A stretch of 64,000 bases of DNA from Actinomadura rifamycini DSM 43936 (GCF_000425065.1 NZ_AULB01000014.1:62001-126000); one strand, 5' to 3'; counted from the stretch's first letter, positions 43,710 through 54,550 are shown. Numbers and translations are program-made. The notes: generated by a model from the letters alone, not told the origin.

Positions 43710-44875
43710 CCGCCGCCCCGGCGGCCGCCCCGCTCGCGGCCGCGTTCGAGAACGCGTACGGGCGGGCGCCGGACGGCGTCTGGCGGGCGCCCGGCCGGGT
43801 CAACCTGATCGGAGAGCACACCGACTACAACGACGGCCTCGTGCTGCCGTTCGCCCTCGCGCAGGGCGTCGCGGTCGCGGCGGCGCGGCGCGACGACGGG
43901 ATCGTCGAGGCCCGCTCCCTGCGGGCGTCCGCCGAGCCGGCGGCCGCGCCCGTGGCGGGCGGGCCCGTCGCGGCCGAGGGCTGGCCGCCGGAGCGGGCGT
44001 GGGCGGCGTACCCGGTCGGTGTCGCGCGGGTGCTGCACGGCGCCCTCGGGACGGGCGGCGCGTCGCTGCTGGTCGACGCCGACCTGCCGGCGGGCGCCGG
44101 GCTGTCGTCGTCCGCCGCGCTGGAGTGCGCGACCGCCCTCGCCCTGTGCGGCCTGCACGGCGCCGACCCGGACCGGCGCGCGCTGGCGGAGCTGTGCCGG
44201 CGGGCCGAGAACGAGCAGGTCGGCGCGCCCTGCGGGATCATGGACCAGGCGGCGTCGCTGCTGTGCACGCCCGGGAACGCGCTGCTGCTGGACTGCCGCA
44301 GCGGCCTGTCCGGGCCGGTGCCGTTCGCGCCGGGCGACGCGGGCCTCACGCTGCTGGTCGTCGACACCCGCGCGAGCCACGCGATCGGCGGCGGCGACTA
44401 CGGGCGGCGGCGCGCCGAGTGCGAGGAGGCCGCGGCGCTGCTCGGCGTCCCCGCGCTCCGCGACGTCAAGGACCTCGCGGGCGCGCTCCGGTCGCTGCCC
44501 GACCCGGTGCTGCGCCGCCGCGTCCAGCACGTCGTCACCGAGAACCACCGGGTGGAGGCCGCCGCCGGGCTGCTGCGCGCCGGGGCCGTCGCCGAGCTGG
44601 GCTCGATGCTGAACGCGTCGCACCTGTCCCTGCGGGACCAGTTCGAGGTGTCGTGGCCGCAGGCGGACGCCGCCGTGGACGCGGCGCTGCGCGCGGGCGC
44701 CCGCGGCGGCCGGATGATCGGCGGCGGCTTCGGCGGCTCGGTGATCGTCCTCACCGCGGCCGACCGCGCCGACCGCGTCCGCGACGCGATCACCGCCGCC
44801 TACGCCGCCCGCGGCTGGACGGCCCCCGCCTTCCTCGACGCCGTCCCCTCGCACGGCGCCCACCGCACCGCCTGA
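43706..44875 (+). CDS. galK: galactokinase
   Basis: A 389-aa GHMP kinase that phosphorylates galactose to galactose-1-phosphate. Signatures: [15 protein letters not shown] (galactokinase signature), [11 protein letters not shown] (ATP loop) and GGGFGGS (C-terminal GHMP loop). It is translationally coupled to galE (GTGA). galT, which would complete the pathway, is not in the window. Confidence 0.94.
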   Translation: MTAAPAAAPLAAAFENAYGRAPDGVWRAPGRVNLIGEHTDYNDGLVLPFALAQGVAVAAARRDDGIVEARSLRASAEPAAAPVAGGPVAAEGWPPERAWAAYPVGVARVLHGALGTGGASLLVDADLPAGAGLSSSAALECATALALCGLHGADPDRRALAELCRRAENEQVGAPCGIMDQAASLLCTPGNALLLDCRSGLSGPVPFAPGDAGLTLLVVDTRASHAIGGGDYGRRRAECEEAAALLGVPALRDVKDLAGALRSLPDPVLRRRVQHVVTENHRVEAAAGLLRAGAVAELGSMLNASHLSLRDQFEVSWPQADAAVDAALRAGARGGRMIGGGFGGSVIVLTAADRADRVRDAITAAYAARGWTAPAFLDAVPSHGAHRTA

Positions 44876-44899
44876 CCCGCCGACCGGAGCGGAGCCCCG

Positions 44900-44942
44900 G
44901 CCCCGCGCCCCGGGGTCCGGACGGACGCCCGGGGCGCGGGGC
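44900..44942. terminator. bidirectional hairpin terminator
   Basis: A perfect 15-bp GC stem (44900-44914 with 44928-44942) and a 13-nt loop lie between the convergent galK and TPR genes. Confidence 0.7.
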
Positions 44943-44950
44943 GGGTGCGG

Positions 44951-47671
44951 TCAGGCGCCGGTGGAGCCGTCGTCGGGGTGCTCGCCCAGCGCGGATCCGA
45001 TCTGCGCGAGGAGGCCCTCGGCGTTGCGCACCGCGTCCTCCTCGCCCAGGGAGCGGAACCCGTCCACCGCGGCGGACGCCCGCTCCGCGGCGGCCGGGAG
45101 CCGCCCGGTCTGCGCGAGCACGCGCGCCTCGTCGAACGCGATCAGCGCCGTGTGCCAGATCCGCGCCGGCCCGTCCTCCGCGGGCAGGTCGGCGAGCGCC
45201 GCGCGGGCGTCCTCCATTCCGGCGTCCGCCGCGTCGGCGTCGCCGCTCCACAGCCGGCACATCGCGGCGCGGCGCAGCGCGTTCACCCGGCCGTAGGGGT
45301 TGCCCGCCCGGCCGTACGCCTCGGCGGCCTCCGCGAACCGCTCCGCGGCGAGCGCGTCCCGGTCCAGGTTCGTGAGCACCTCGGCGGACTCGTCGAGGAA
45401 GTGGCCCCGCGCCTCCTCGTTCCCGTCCTGCGCGGCGAGCCCCGCCATCGCGACGAACGCGTCCGCCGCGCCCGGCTCCCCGAGCTCCTTCTGCGCGTGC
45501 GCGATGATCAGCCGGCAGCGCCGCTCGGCGATCGGGTCGCCGTCCTCCCCCGCCACCCCGGGCAGGGCCTCCTCCGCGACCTCCGCCGCCTCCAGGTGCC
45601 GGCCCGCGCCCATGTACGCGGCGGCGAGGTCGACCCGCAGGTGGACGGCCGCCTCGTGCGCGCCCCCGGCGGTCCACGCCGCGACGCCCTCCACCAGGTC
45701 GGCGACCGCGTCGGCGGGCCGGTCGGCGGACAGCAGCGCCCGGCCCCGCTCCCCGTGCGCCGCCGCCCGCATCGGCCCCTGCACGGTCGGCACCGCGAGG
45801 ACCTCGTCGAGCAGCGCCACGATCTCCTCCGGCGGGACCGCGTCCCGGTCCTCGGCGATCCGCCCCAGGATCTGCGCCAGCATCAGCGCCGCCGCCGCGG
45901 CCTTCTGCGGCTCGTCCTGCGCGCGGGCCGCGTCCAGGCTGCGCCGCAGCACCGCCGTGCCCTCCGCGACCTCGCCGGTCAGCACCAGCGCGCGGGCCCG
46001 CACGAAGTCGGCGTCCGGGGCGCGGAACGGGTCGTCCTCGGGGACGATCCGGTCGAGCACGGCGAGCGCGTCCGCGGGCCGGTCCAGTTCGAGGTGGCCG
46101 CCCGCGAGCCGCAGCAGCGCCGACACCAGGTACCCGTCCTCGGCCGGGTGCGCGGTGAAGTGGTCGACGGCGGCCGTCAGGTCCGCCATGCCGTCCGGGT
46201 CGCCGCTGTCGACGCGCATCTCCCCCAGCCGGCTCAGCGTCCGGTGCCGCCGGTCCTCCTCGCCCAGCTCCGCGAACCGGCGGGCCGCCTCCTCCCAGGC
46301 CGCGATCGCGCCCGGCGCATCCTCCTCGACCGCCAGCTCCACGCCGCGCCCGTCCAGCCTCCGGGCCGCCTGCAGCGGCGTCGGCTCGATCTTCTCCGCC
46401 ACGGTGTCGAACCGCCGCCACGCCGCGAACGTCCGCTCCAGGTCGCGGCCGCTGCGGCGGCGGTCGGTGATGTCGAGCAGCTCGTCGAGATCGTCGATCG
46501 CCGCGACGTCCGCGGCGTCGTCGGCCGGCCCGGCCGGAGCCGGGTCGGGCGCGGCGGCCGGACGGCGGTGGTGCGCGGCCAGCGGGACGTACTCCGCGAC
46601 CGGCTCCGCCTCGATGATCGCCCGCACCCGCTCACCCTGCCGGGGCGTGCCGTTGCGCGCGTCGAACCGGGCCGCCAGCCCCGTCGCGGACTCCGCCAGC
46701 TCCGCCCGCAGCGCCTCCACCGGGACGTCCGCCGCCGGGCGCTCGCCCGCCGCGGGCCGCCGCAGCGTCGCCGCCCCGTGCCCCGCCGCCGCCGCACGCC
46801 CCAGCACCAGCGCGCCCGCCGCCGCGAACCGCATCGCCGCGTACGGGTGCGGCGCCCGGTCCAGCCACCCCAGGTGCCGCTCCAGGATCTCCAGCCCGCG
46901 CGCCCCGTTCCCGGTCAGCCCGCAGAACTCCAGATGCTCCGCGATGTCCGCCAGATCCGCGAGCTGCGTCCGGTTCACCCGGTACGCGCGGCGGTGCATG
47001 TCCGCCGCCTCCGCGTACCGCCCCGTCCGCAGGTACACCTGCATGAGCGCCGTCTGGACGCCCTGCGGCTGCTCCGAGCACGTCAGCTCCGCGCCCAGCA
47101 CCGGCGCCGCGACCTCCAGCGCCTCCTCGTACCGGCCCGCGTCGATCAGCTGGTACATCATCCCGGTCGGGTCGCAGCCCGCGCAGTCCGACAGCTCGTC
47201 GCGCTCCGCCGCCCGCCACTTCGCGAACCAGTCCGGCGCCGCCGCGTCCCCGACGTGCCGCGCCACCGCGCACCGGTAGTGGTACACCGCCTGCAGGCTG
47301 TGCCCGCCCGCGCGGTACCGGCGCTCCATGTCGTCCAGCACCGCGTACGTCCGGTCCAAGGGGATCTCGGGGAACTTCGTCAGCGCGTTCACCACCGCCT
47401 TCATCTGCCACAGCAGCGAATGCGTCTCCCCGAACCGCCCCGGATCGCGGTCGTGGTCGGCGAGGGTCCGGCTGAACGTCGCGAACGCCTTCATCGGCTC
47501 CGCGCCGTAGTGGTACGCGTTCGTCAGCGCGATCCGCACCCGGAACGCCAGCTCCTCGTCGCCCGCGGCGTCCGCGCGGCGCAGCGCGTCCTCCACCAGG
47601 ACGGTCTTCGCCTCCCCGTAGGGCAGCTCGTCCGCCCGCCGCATCAGCTCGTAGACGTCCTCAACGCTCAC
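44951..47671 (-). CDS. large tetratricopeptide repeat protein, coupled to Hsp90
   Basis: A 906-aa soluble helical protein made of many TPR-like helix pairs. Clear repeats include LIDAGRYEEALEVAAPVLG, MQVYLRTGRYAEAADMHRRAYR and AAAYMGAGRHLEAAEVAEEALP. A conserved segment with CAGCDPT (about residue 165) and TCSEQPQ is found in actinobacterial relatives. A Pro/Ala linker (about 355-375) separates the N- and C-terminal repeat arrays. Its GTG start (47671) overlaps the Hsp90 stop by 4 nt, so the pair is made together. TPR proteins are adaptors; this one may be a partner or client carrier for the Hsp90-type ATPase, by inference. Confidence 0.85.
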   Translation of the reverse strand: MSVEDVYELMRRADELPYGEAKTVLVEDALRRADAAGDEELAFRVRIALTNAYHYGAEPMKAFATFSRTLADHDRDPGRFGETHSLLWQMKAVVNALTKFPEIPLDRTYAVLDDMERRYRAGGHSLQAVYHYRCAVARHVGDAAAPDWFAKWRAAERDELSDCAGCDPTGMMYQLIDAGRYEEALEVAAPVLGAELTCSEQPQGVQTALMQVYLRTGRYAEAADMHRRAYRVNRTQLADLADIAEHLEFCGLTGNGARGLEILERHLGWLDRAPHPYAAMRFAAAGALVLGRAAAAGHGAATLRRPAAGERPAADVPVEALRAELAESATGLAARFDARNGTPRQGERVRAIIEAEPVAEYVPLAAHHRRPAAAPDPAPAGPADDAADVAAIDDLDELLDITDRRRSGRDLERTFAAWRRFDTVAEKIEPTPLQAARRLDGRGVELAVEEDAPGAIAAWEEAARRFAELGEEDRRHRTLSRLGEMRVDSGDPDGMADLTAAVDHFTAHPAEDGYLVSALLRLAGGHLELDRPADALAVLDRIVPEDDPFRAPDADFVRARALVLTGEVAEGTAVLRRSLDAARAQDEPQKAAAAALMLAQILGRIAEDRDAVPPEEIVALLDEVLAVPTVQGPMRAAAHGERGRALLSADRPADAVADLVEGVAAWTAGGAHEAAVHLRVDLAAAYMGAGRHLEAAEVAEEALPGVAGEDGDPIAERRCRLIIAHAQKELGEPGAADAFVAMAGLAAQDGNEEARGHFLDESAEVLTNLDRDALAAERFAEAAEAYGRAGNPYGRVNALRRAAMCRLWSGDADAADAGMEDARAALADLPAEDGPARIWHTALIAFDEARVLAQTGRLPAAAERASAAVDGFRSLGEEDAVRNAEGLLAQIGSALGEHPDDGSTGA

Positions 47672-49434
47672 TGGTCCCCCTCCGGGGTGTGGACGGCCCA
47701 CTCCAGCAGGCCGATGAACGAACGGTTCAGCGCGGCCGTGTCGATCGGCCGCAGCGGATGGTGCCCGAGCAGCAGCGCCTGCCCGTACAGCGCCTGGACG
47801 GCGACGTCGACCGGGCCGCCGTCACCGAGCGCCGTGATGCGCCGGGTCAGCGGGTTCCGGTGGTTCAGCACGAGCTGCGGCCGGTCGATCCCCGCCGACG
47901 CGCCCACCGCGCCGAGGACGTCCGCCCACAGCTCCCCCGCCTCCTCCTGCGCCCGCGCCAGCTCCTCCCGGAACCGCGCGTCGCGGGACGACAGGAACAG
48001 CGCGGGCAGCGACGCCGGATCGAAGTCGCGGACCACCACCTCGCAGCCCAGCTTCTCCACCGCCCGCTGCGCCGCCGCCAGGAACGGCCGCAGCGCCAGC
48101 TCCGCCGCCGGATCCAGCACCCCGAACGTCGTCGCCAGCTCCGCCGCGTCCAGCCGCGCCGGCGCGATGTCCGGATCGATCGCCGGGAGCCGCTCGATGA
48201 TCTCCGCGTCGTGCACGTAGCCCGCGTTCACGAGCCCCACGCCCTGCGCGCCCGCGACCGCCGACAGCCGCCGGAACTCGTCCACGCTCGTCGTGAACCG
48301 GCCGTCCGGATGCCGCCGCCGGAACTCCGCCAGCGTCATCGGCCCCGCCGACGTCTCGTACTCCAGCCACCGGTCGACGATCCGCAGCATGTCGTCGTCG
48401 TGCAGCGCCATCGCCTTCACACCGAGGTGGTGCAGCCGCAGGAAGCCCCGCAGCCGCGGCGGGTCCGTCTCCGACAGCGTCACCAGCCACTGCCGCAGCG
48501 ACTCCCCCAGCGCGTGCCGCGTCGCGTCGAGCAGCTCGTCCTCGTACAGCGCCTCGCGGCTCGCCGTCGGCCGCAGCTCCCCCGCGTCCACCACGCAGCG
48601 CGCGAAGAACGCCCACTCCGGCAGCAGCCCCTCCACGCCCTCCGCCAGCAGCATCCGCTTCAGGTAGACGCGGTGCGCCGACCGCGCCGTCGGCGCCACC
48701 GGCTGCGGCAGCACGAACGCCACCCCCGTCAGGCCCGCCTCCGCCGCGCTCAGGTCCACCACGTCGAACGGCGTGAACCCGTACAGCTCCTCGCAGTACC
48801 CCTCCAGCGCCCGGCGCCGCGCCGCCGGATCCGGGTGCGCCGCCCGCCACGGCGGCTCCCCCGTCACCGCGACGCCGTCCACCGTCAGCTCCACCGGCAG
48901 CAGCGACCCGTACGTCCGCGCCAGCTCCGCCACCACCGGCGGGCTCAGCAGCTCCGCCGACCCCGGACGCGCCCGCAACGTCACGGTCGTGCCCGGCTCG
49001 TCCCGCTCGCCCGGCTCCACCCGGTAGCTGCCCTCCGACCGGCCCGTCCACCGGACCGCCCCGCCGCCGCGCGCCGACCGCGTCACCACCTCGATCTCGT
49101 CCGCGACGAGGAACGCCGACAGCAGCCCGATCCCGAACTGCCCCAGGAAGTCGTGCCGCGCGAACCCCAGCTCGTCCCGCTTCGACGACCGTCCGATGGT
49201 GGCCAGCAGCGTGTGCACCTCGTCCGCCGTCAGCCCGACGCCGTCGTCGTGCACCCGCAGCGCCCCGCCGCCCGTCTCCACCCGCACCCGGCCGCCGCCG
49301 TCGCCGCGCGCCGTGATCGCGTCCACCGCGTTCTGCAGCAGCTCCCGCAGATACACCCGCGGACTCGCGTACAGATGGCGGCTCAGCAGATCCACCACGC
49401 CGCGCAGATCCACCTGGAACGCCTGATCCGCCAC
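47668..49434 (-). CDS. Hsp90-family ATPase (HtpG-like, divergent)
   Basis: A 588-aa GHKL ATPase of the Hsp90 family. ATP-site motifs: ELLQNAVDAI with E31/N35/D39, DDGVGLT (63-69), GRSSKRD and GQFGIGLLSAF (98-108). The middle domain contains the client/ATPase segments VYLKRMLLAEG and SREALYEDELL. It is somewhat shorter than canonical HtpG and the C-terminal dimerisation part is divergent. It starts at GTG 49434 behind GGGGAGG; ATG 49476 lacks a ribosome site. Actinomycetes encode this branch next to TPR proteins. No MEEVD tail is present; the chain ends HTPEGDQ. Confidence 0.87.
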   Translation of the reverse strand: MADQAFQVDLRGVVDLLSRHLYASPRVYLRELLQNAVDAITARGDGGGRVRVETGGGALRVHDDGVGLTADEVHTLLATIGRSSKRDELGFARHDFLGQFGIGLLSAFLVADEIEVVTRSARGGGAVRWTGRSEGSYRVEPGERDEPGTTVTLRARPGSAELLSPPVVAELARTYGSLLPVELTVDGVAVTGEPPWRAAHPDPAARRRALEGYCEELYGFTPFDVVDLSAAEAGLTGVAFVLPQPVAPTARSAHRVYLKRMLLAEGVEGLLPEWAFFARCVVDAGELRPTASREALYEDELLDATRHALGESLRQWLVTLSETDPPRLRGFLRLHHLGVKAMALHDDDMLRIVDRWLEYETSAGPMTLAEFRRRHPDGRFTTSVDEFRRLSAVAGAQGVGLVNAGYVHDAEIIERLPAIDPDIAPARLDAAELATTFGVLDPAAELALRPFLAAAQRAVEKLGCEVVVRDFDPASLPALFLSSRDARFREELARAQEEAGELWADVLGAVGASAGIDRPQLVLNHRNPLTRRITALGDGGPVDVAVQALYGQALLLGHHPLRPIDTAALNRSFIGLLEWAVHTPEGDQ

Positions 49435-49517
49435 CCGGAACCTCCCCGATCTCCCCTGACGAGCGGAGGACACCATAGCGAGGCTTTGCGACGTTTCGTG
49501 ATCGTTTAAGACGCGAA

Positions 49518-49551
49518 CGGGCCCCGGACCGTCCGGCCGGTCCGGGGCCCG
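49518..49551 (-). terminator. mdh terminator hairpin
   Basis: A perfect 14-bp stem (49518-49531 with 49538-49551) and 6-nt loop, 20 bp beyond the mdh stop. It also separates mdh from the Hsp90 promoter. Confidence 0.75.
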
Positions 49552-49570
49552 CCCCACGCGTGCTACGAGA

Positions 49571-50602
<1,032 letters not shown>

Positions 50603-50771
50603 CTAGAAGACTCAGGCGGCCCATCCGTGCGAACCCGACCGCCCAAGAGGCGCGCCGCCGCGCGGAATCTCTCGCCGTCGAGATAGTTCACCAGCAGGCT
50701 ATACCGCGCGCCCGGACGGACGGCGGGCAGGTGCGCCCCCCGGCACCGCTCGTCCCGCCCGGAAAGCGGAA

Positions 50772-50798
50772 GGCCGCCCCGGGATCCCCGGGACGGCC
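50772..50798 (-). terminator. icd terminator hairpin
   Basis: A 12-bp stem with one mismatch (50772-50783 with 50787-50798) and a 3-nt loop, 18 bp after the icd stop, between icd and the mdh promoter. Confidence 0.6.
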
Positions 50799-50815
50799 CA
50801 CAGCGGACGGCCGGA

Positions 50816-52033
50816 TCAGCCGTTGATCTTCTTCTGCAGGTTGGTGTCGAGAGCCTCGAGGAACTCCTGCGTCGTCAGGTAGGGGGTGTCGGCCCCGACG
50901 AGCAGAGCGAGGTCCTTGGTCATCTGGCCGCCCTCGACGGTCTCGATGCAGACTTCCTCGACCTTGCGCGCGAAGTCGGAAACCTCGGGCTGGTTGTCGA
51001 GCTTGCCGCGGTGCTCGAGGCCGCGGGTCCAGGCGAAGATGGACGCGATCGGGTTGGTGGAGGTCGCCTTGCCCTGCTGGTGCTGGCGGTAGTGGCGGGT
51101 CACCGTGCCGTGCGCGGCCTCGGCCTCGACGGTCTTGCCGTCGGGGGTCATGAGGACCGAGGTCATGAGGCCGAGGGAGCCGAAGCCCTGCGCGAGGGTG
51201 TCGGACTGGACGTCGCCGTCGTAGTTCTTGGCGGCCCAGACGAAGCCGCCGTCCCACTTCAGCGCCGCCGCGACCATGTCGTCGATGAGCCGGTGCTCGT
51301 AGGTGAGCTTCTTGGCCTCGAACTCGCTCTTGAACTCGGCCTCGTAGATCTCCTGGAAGATGTCCTTGAAGCGGCCGTCGTACGCCTTCAGGATCGTGTT
51401 CTTCGTGGACATGTACAGCGGCATGTTGCGCTCGAGCGCGTACCGCATCGTCGCGCGCGCGAAGTCGCGGATCGACGCGTCGAAGTTGTACATGCCCATC
51501 GCGACGCCGCCGCCGCTGAAGTCCGCGATCTCCATCTCGATGGGCTCGCCGTCGTCCTGCGGCGTGTAGGTGATCGTCACCTTGCCCGGGCCCGGGACGA
51601 CGAAGTCCGACGCCTTGTACTGGTCGCCGTGGGCGTGCCGGCCGATGATGATCGGCTTGGTCCAGCCGGGGACGAGCCGGGGGATGTTCGAGCAGATGAT
51701 GGGCTCGCGGAAGACGACGCCGCCGAGGATGTTGCGGATCGTCCCGTTCGGGGACCGCCACATCTTCTTCAGGCCGAACTCCTCGACGCGGGCCTCGTCG
51801 GGGGTGATGGTGGCGCACTTGACGCCGACGCCGTGCTCCTGGATGGCGCGGGCGGCGTCGACGGTGACCTGGTCATCGGTCGCGTCCCGATGCTCCATCC
51901 CCAGGTCGTAGTACTTCAGGTCCACGTCGAGGTACGGCAGGATCAGCTGGTCCTTGATGAATTTCCAGATGATCCGCGTCATTTCGTCGCCGTCGAGTTC
52001 GACGACCGGGCCCGCTACTTTGATCTTGGGCAT
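50816..52033 (-). CDS. icd: NADP-dependent isocitrate dehydrogenase
   Basis: A 405-aa enzyme of the eukaryote-like type II NADP-IDH group: [12 protein letters not shown] opening, SPNGTIRNI substrate loop, [15 protein letters not shown], and the metal-site DGDVQSD. It oxidises isocitrate to 2-oxoglutarate. Normal length and start (ATG 52033). Single gene with its own terminator, in a block with mdh. Confidence 0.95.
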   Translation of the reverse strand: MPKIKVAGPVVELDGDEMTRIIWKFIKDQLILPYLDVDLKYYDLGMEHRDATDDQVTVDAARAIQEHGVGVKCATITPDEARVEEFGLKKMWRSPNGTIRNILGGVVFREPIICSNIPRLVPGWTKPIIIGRHAHGDQYKASDFVVPGPGKVTITYTPQDDGEPIEMEIADFSGGGVAMGMYNFDASIRDFARATMRYALERNMPLYMSTKNTILKAYDGRFKDIFQEIYEAEFKSEFEAKKLTYEHRLIDDMVAAALKWDGGFVWAAKNYDGDVQSDTLAQGFGSLGLMTSVLMTPDGKTVEAEAAHGTVTRHYRQHQQGKATSTNPIASIFAWTRGLEHRGKLDNQPEVSDFARKVEEVCIETVEGGQMTKDLALLVGADTPYLTTQEFLEALDTNLQKKING

Positions 52034-52153
52034 GCTGTTGCTGTCCCTTTCCTACACCTGGCCAGCAGTCCTTGTAAGGCTCAACTGGCAAGGCTATCCG
52101 AGCGGGTTCGGAGGTCTAGACCTCGCCCCCGGCGCGGACCCGCAGGGCAGGGG

Positions 52154-52582
52154 CTATCCGGGCGACCGGGCGCGGCGCCGGTTCAGCAGGAGCAGGAGGC
52201 CGCGGCCGGCCATGGCGAGCGCGATCAGGACGCCGAAGGCGCCGGCGAGGACGAGGCCGGTCTTGTGCATCGGCGGGACGCTGAGGGAGACGAACGCGAC
52301 CGTCTCGCCGAGCAGGACGAGCGTCCAGCAGTCGACGGCGCGGCTGCGGACGGCGAGCATGCCGAGCTGCGACTCGGGCAGCAGGAGGCGGGCGAGGGCG
52401 CCGAGGAGCAGGGCGCCGGCGATGACGCCCGAGCCCTTGCGGAAGTAGTCGAAGGACGCCAGCGTCAGGCCGGCGGCGACGCCGAGGAGCACCATCAGGT
52501 AGGGCAGTCGGCCGAGCCAGTGCGGTGCGGCGGACCTCCCGCGCGGCGCCTTCCGCCTGCGCCGGTGCACCTGAGTGGTCAT
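52154..52582 (-). CDS. DUF3017 membrane protein
   Basis: A 142-aa protein (ATG 52582; GTG 52588 adds two residues) with an Arg-rich N-terminus and four hydrophobic segments (LPYLMVLLGVAAGLTLA, AGALLLGALARLLL, LVLLGETVAFVSLSV, GLVLAGAFGVLIALAMA). It fits DUF3017, a family usually located beside folD, purH and mdh in actinobacteria, as here. No function is known. Confidence 0.78.
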   Translation of the reverse strand: MTTQVHRRRRKAPRGRSAAPHWLGRLPYLMVLLGVAAGLTLASFDYFRKGSGVIAGALLLGALARLLLPESQLGMLAVRSRAVDCWTLVLLGETVAFVSLSVPPMHKTGLVLAGAFGVLIALAMAGRGLLLLLNRRRARSPG

Positions 52583-52649
52583 GTCCACACCGTAGTCCCA
52601 TTCCGGTCACGGGGGCGCCGAAGTGGCCCGAAACCCCTGCGGCATCGAC

Positions 52650-52665
52650 CCTACTCGCCAGTAGG
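52650..52665. promoter_or_regulatory. short perfect inverted repeat upstream of the FHA gene
   Basis: CCTACT (52650-52655) and AGTAGG (52660-52665) with a CGCC spacer, about 70 bp before the FHA gene start. A regulator site is possible but weak. Confidence 0.3.
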
Positions 52666-52733
52666 AGGGTGTGACGGCAGGGCGCCCGGGTAACCCGGAC
52701 GACAGGGGTCGCTAACTAGCTGGGAGGACTGCC

Positions 52734-53450
52734 GTGGAGGGGCCGTTCATGCGGATCGAGGACAGCGGTGTGGTCATGCCGCTGCGCCCCGACGTCACGA
52801 CGGTCGGGCGAGGGCGCGGAGTCGACGTCCGCCTCGACGACCCGAGTGTGTCCCGTTTGCACGCAGAGATCGTTCGGCGCGGCCCGTACGTCTACGTGGT
52901 CGACATGGGCCTGTCCCGCAACGGGACGCGGGTCAACGGCCGGCCGATCGCACGCCGCGTCCTGGAGGACGGCGACGTCGTCACCTTCGGCACCGCGCGG
53001 TGCCGGATGGGGGGCATCCCCCGGGAGGAGGTCGACCCGGACGTCGAACTGCGGCGGGCGGTCGCGCCCGAGCTCACCCGGCGCGAGGTCGATGTGCTGA
53101 CCTCGCTGTGCCGGCCCGCCCTGTCGGACGAGGCGTTCGTCGCGCCCGCCACCGCCCGCGACATCGCCGGTGATCTCGTGGTGACGGAGGCGGCCGTCAA
53201 GCAGCACCTGCTGCGCCTGTACCAGAAGTTCCGTATTCCCGAGGGTCCCAACCGCCGCACCCGGCTCGCCAACGAGGTCATCGCGATGGGCCTCGTCCGG
53301 CCGCTGCCGCCGGTGCACGTCCCGCAGGGCCGCCCGCCGATGGACGGCGGACGCCCGCCGGGCGTCCGGCCCGAGGCGCGCCGCCCGGCGCACGGCACCG
53401 CGCACGTCACCCGTCCGGCACCCAGCGCGGCGGGGAGGCGCGCCAGCTAG
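52734..53450 (+). CDS. FHA domain protein with C-terminal helix-turn-helix
   Basis: A 238-aa protein. Residues about 8-95 form an FHA domain, which binds phosphothreonine peptides: VGRGRGVDVRL, SVSRLHAEI with the conserved Ser-Arg, and SRNGTRVNG. Residues about 105-190 look like a LuxR/winged helix-turn-helix (ELTRREVDVLTSL, VTEAAVKQHLLRLYQKF). The Pro-rich tail is probably disordered. It may link Ser/Thr kinase signalling to transcription. It starts at GTG 52734 after GGGAGG. It stands alone between DUF3017 (divergent) and folD (convergent). Confidence 0.82.
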   Translation: MEGPFMRIEDSGVVMPLRPDVTTVGRGRGVDVRLDDPSVSRLHAEIVRRGPYVYVVDMGLSRNGTRVNGRPIARRVLEDGDVVTFGTARCRMGGIPREEVDPDVELRRAVAPELTRREVDVLTSLCRPALSDEAFVAPATARDIAGDLVVTEAAVKQHLLRLYQKFRIPEGPNRRTRLANEVIAMGLVRPLPPVHVPQGRPPMDGGRPPGVRPEARRPAHGTAHVTRPAPSAAGRRAS

Positions 53451-53454
53451 CGTT

Positions 53455-53498
53455 CACGGCCGCCCTCCACCGGCAGCGCAGCGCGGAGGGCGGCCGTG
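53455..53498. terminator. bidirectional hairpin terminator between FHA gene and folD
   Basis: A perfect 14-bp stem (53455-53468 with 53485-53498) with a 16-nt loop in the 55-bp gap between the convergent genes. Confidence 0.7.
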
Positions 53499-53505
53499 TT
53501 CCCGA

Positions 53506-54354
53506 TCAGAGGGAGCGTTCCGCGGCTTCGACGACGTTCGCGAGGAGCATGGCGCGGGTCATCGGGCCCACGCCGCCGGGGTTGGGCGCCACCCAGCCGG
53601 CGACCTCGCGGACGTCGGCGGCGACGTCGCCGGCGAGCTTCCCGTCGACGCGGGAGACCCCGACGTCGAGGACGGCGGCGCCGGGCTTCACCATGTCGGC
53701 GGTGATCAGGCCGGGGACGCCGGCGGCGGCGACGACGATGTCGGCGGCGCGGGTGTGCGCGGCGAGGTCGCGGGTGCCGGTGTGGCAGAGGGTGACGGTC
53801 GCGTTCTCGGTGCGGCGGGTCAGCAGCAGGCCGAGGGAGCGGCCGACGGTGATGCCGCGGCCGACGACGGTGACCTCGGCGCCCTTGAGCGGGACGTCGA
53901 AGCGGCGCAGCAGCTCGATGATGCCCTTCGGGGTGCAGGGCAGCGGGCCGTCCTGCATGAGGACGAGCCGGCCGAGGTTCGTGGGGTGCAGGCCGTCGGC
54001 GTCCTTGGCGGGGTCGATGCGTTCGAGGACGCGCTTGTCGTCGAGGCCCTTCGGCAGGGGGAGCTGGACGATGTAGCCGGTGCAGGCCGGGTCGGCGTTG
54101 AGCTCGGCGACGGCGCGCTCCACCTCGTCCTGGGAGGCGTCGGCCGGCAGGTCGCGGCGGATGCTCTCGATCCCGACCTCGGCGCAGTCGCGGTGCTTCA
54201 TGTTGACGTAGGAGTGGCTGCCGGGGTCGTCCCCGACGAGGACGGTGCCGAGCCCCACCGACACGCCCCGCTCGCCGAGCGCCGCGACGCGCTCGGCGAG
54301 GTCCGCGCGGATCTCCGCCGCGGTCGCCTTGCCGTCCAGAATCTGTGCCGTCAT
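53506..54354 (-). CDS. folD: bifunctional methylenetetrahydrofolate dehydrogenase/cyclohydrolase
   Basis: A 282-aa enzyme interconverting 5,10-methylene-THF and 10-formyl-THF, the donor for PurN and PurH. Signatures: [14 protein letters not shown] with the catalytic Lys, [27 protein letters not shown] (NADP site) and [11 protein letters not shown]. It starts at ATG 54354 behind CGGAGG, downstream of a ZTP riboswitch. Confidence 0.95.
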   Translation of the reverse strand: MTAQILDGKATAAEIRADLAERVAALGERGVSVGLGTVLVGDDPGSHSYVNMKHRDCAEVGIESIRRDLPADASQDEVERAVAELNADPACTGYIVQLPLPKGLDDKRVLERIDPAKDADGLHPTNLGRLVLMQDGPLPCTPKGIIELLRRFDVPLKGAEVTVVGRGITVGRSLGLLLTRRTENATVTLCHTGTRDLAAHTRAADIVVAAAGVPGLITADMVKPGAAVLDVGVSRVDGKLAGDVAADVREVAGWVAPNPGGVGPMTRAMLLANVVEAAERSL

Positions 54355-54387
54355 GCGTGTGCCTCCGCGCTGATCTCGGCTGATCTC

Positions 54388-54465
54388 GGCCACCCAGGCG
54401 CGCGGTGTCCGGACTGTCGATCGCTCCCCGGTGGTGATCCACCTTGCCCGCGCCAGTCGCGAACA
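54388..54465 (-). promoter_or_regulatory. ZTP (pfl motif) riboswitch upstream of folD
   Basis: On the minus strand the leader contains, in order, CGACTGGCG, then GTGGATCACCACCGGGGAGC and, after a variable part, CCGCGCGCCTGGGTGG. These are the three conserved pieces of the pfl/ZTP riboswitch, which senses the purine intermediate ZMP/ZTP and turns on one-carbon and purine genes. It ends about 34 nt before the folD start, with the ribosome site (CGGAGG) after it. There is no U-rich terminator in the gap, so translational control is likely. Confidence 0.8.
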
Positions 54466-54536
54466 CCCATGGTAACGGGCCATTGGGGCACGGAAATCGC
54501 CGCCGAGTGGCTCTCGCGGCGGGGGCGCGCGACGCC

Positions 54537-54550
54537 TAGCGTCCGAGGCA
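54537..54550 (+). promoter_or_regulatory. -10 box of a leaderless promoter for the GNAT gene
   Basis: TAGCGT at 54537-54542 sits 7 nt before the ATG at 54550, with no ribosome site between, the same arrangement as at 265 and 766. Confidence 0.4.
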
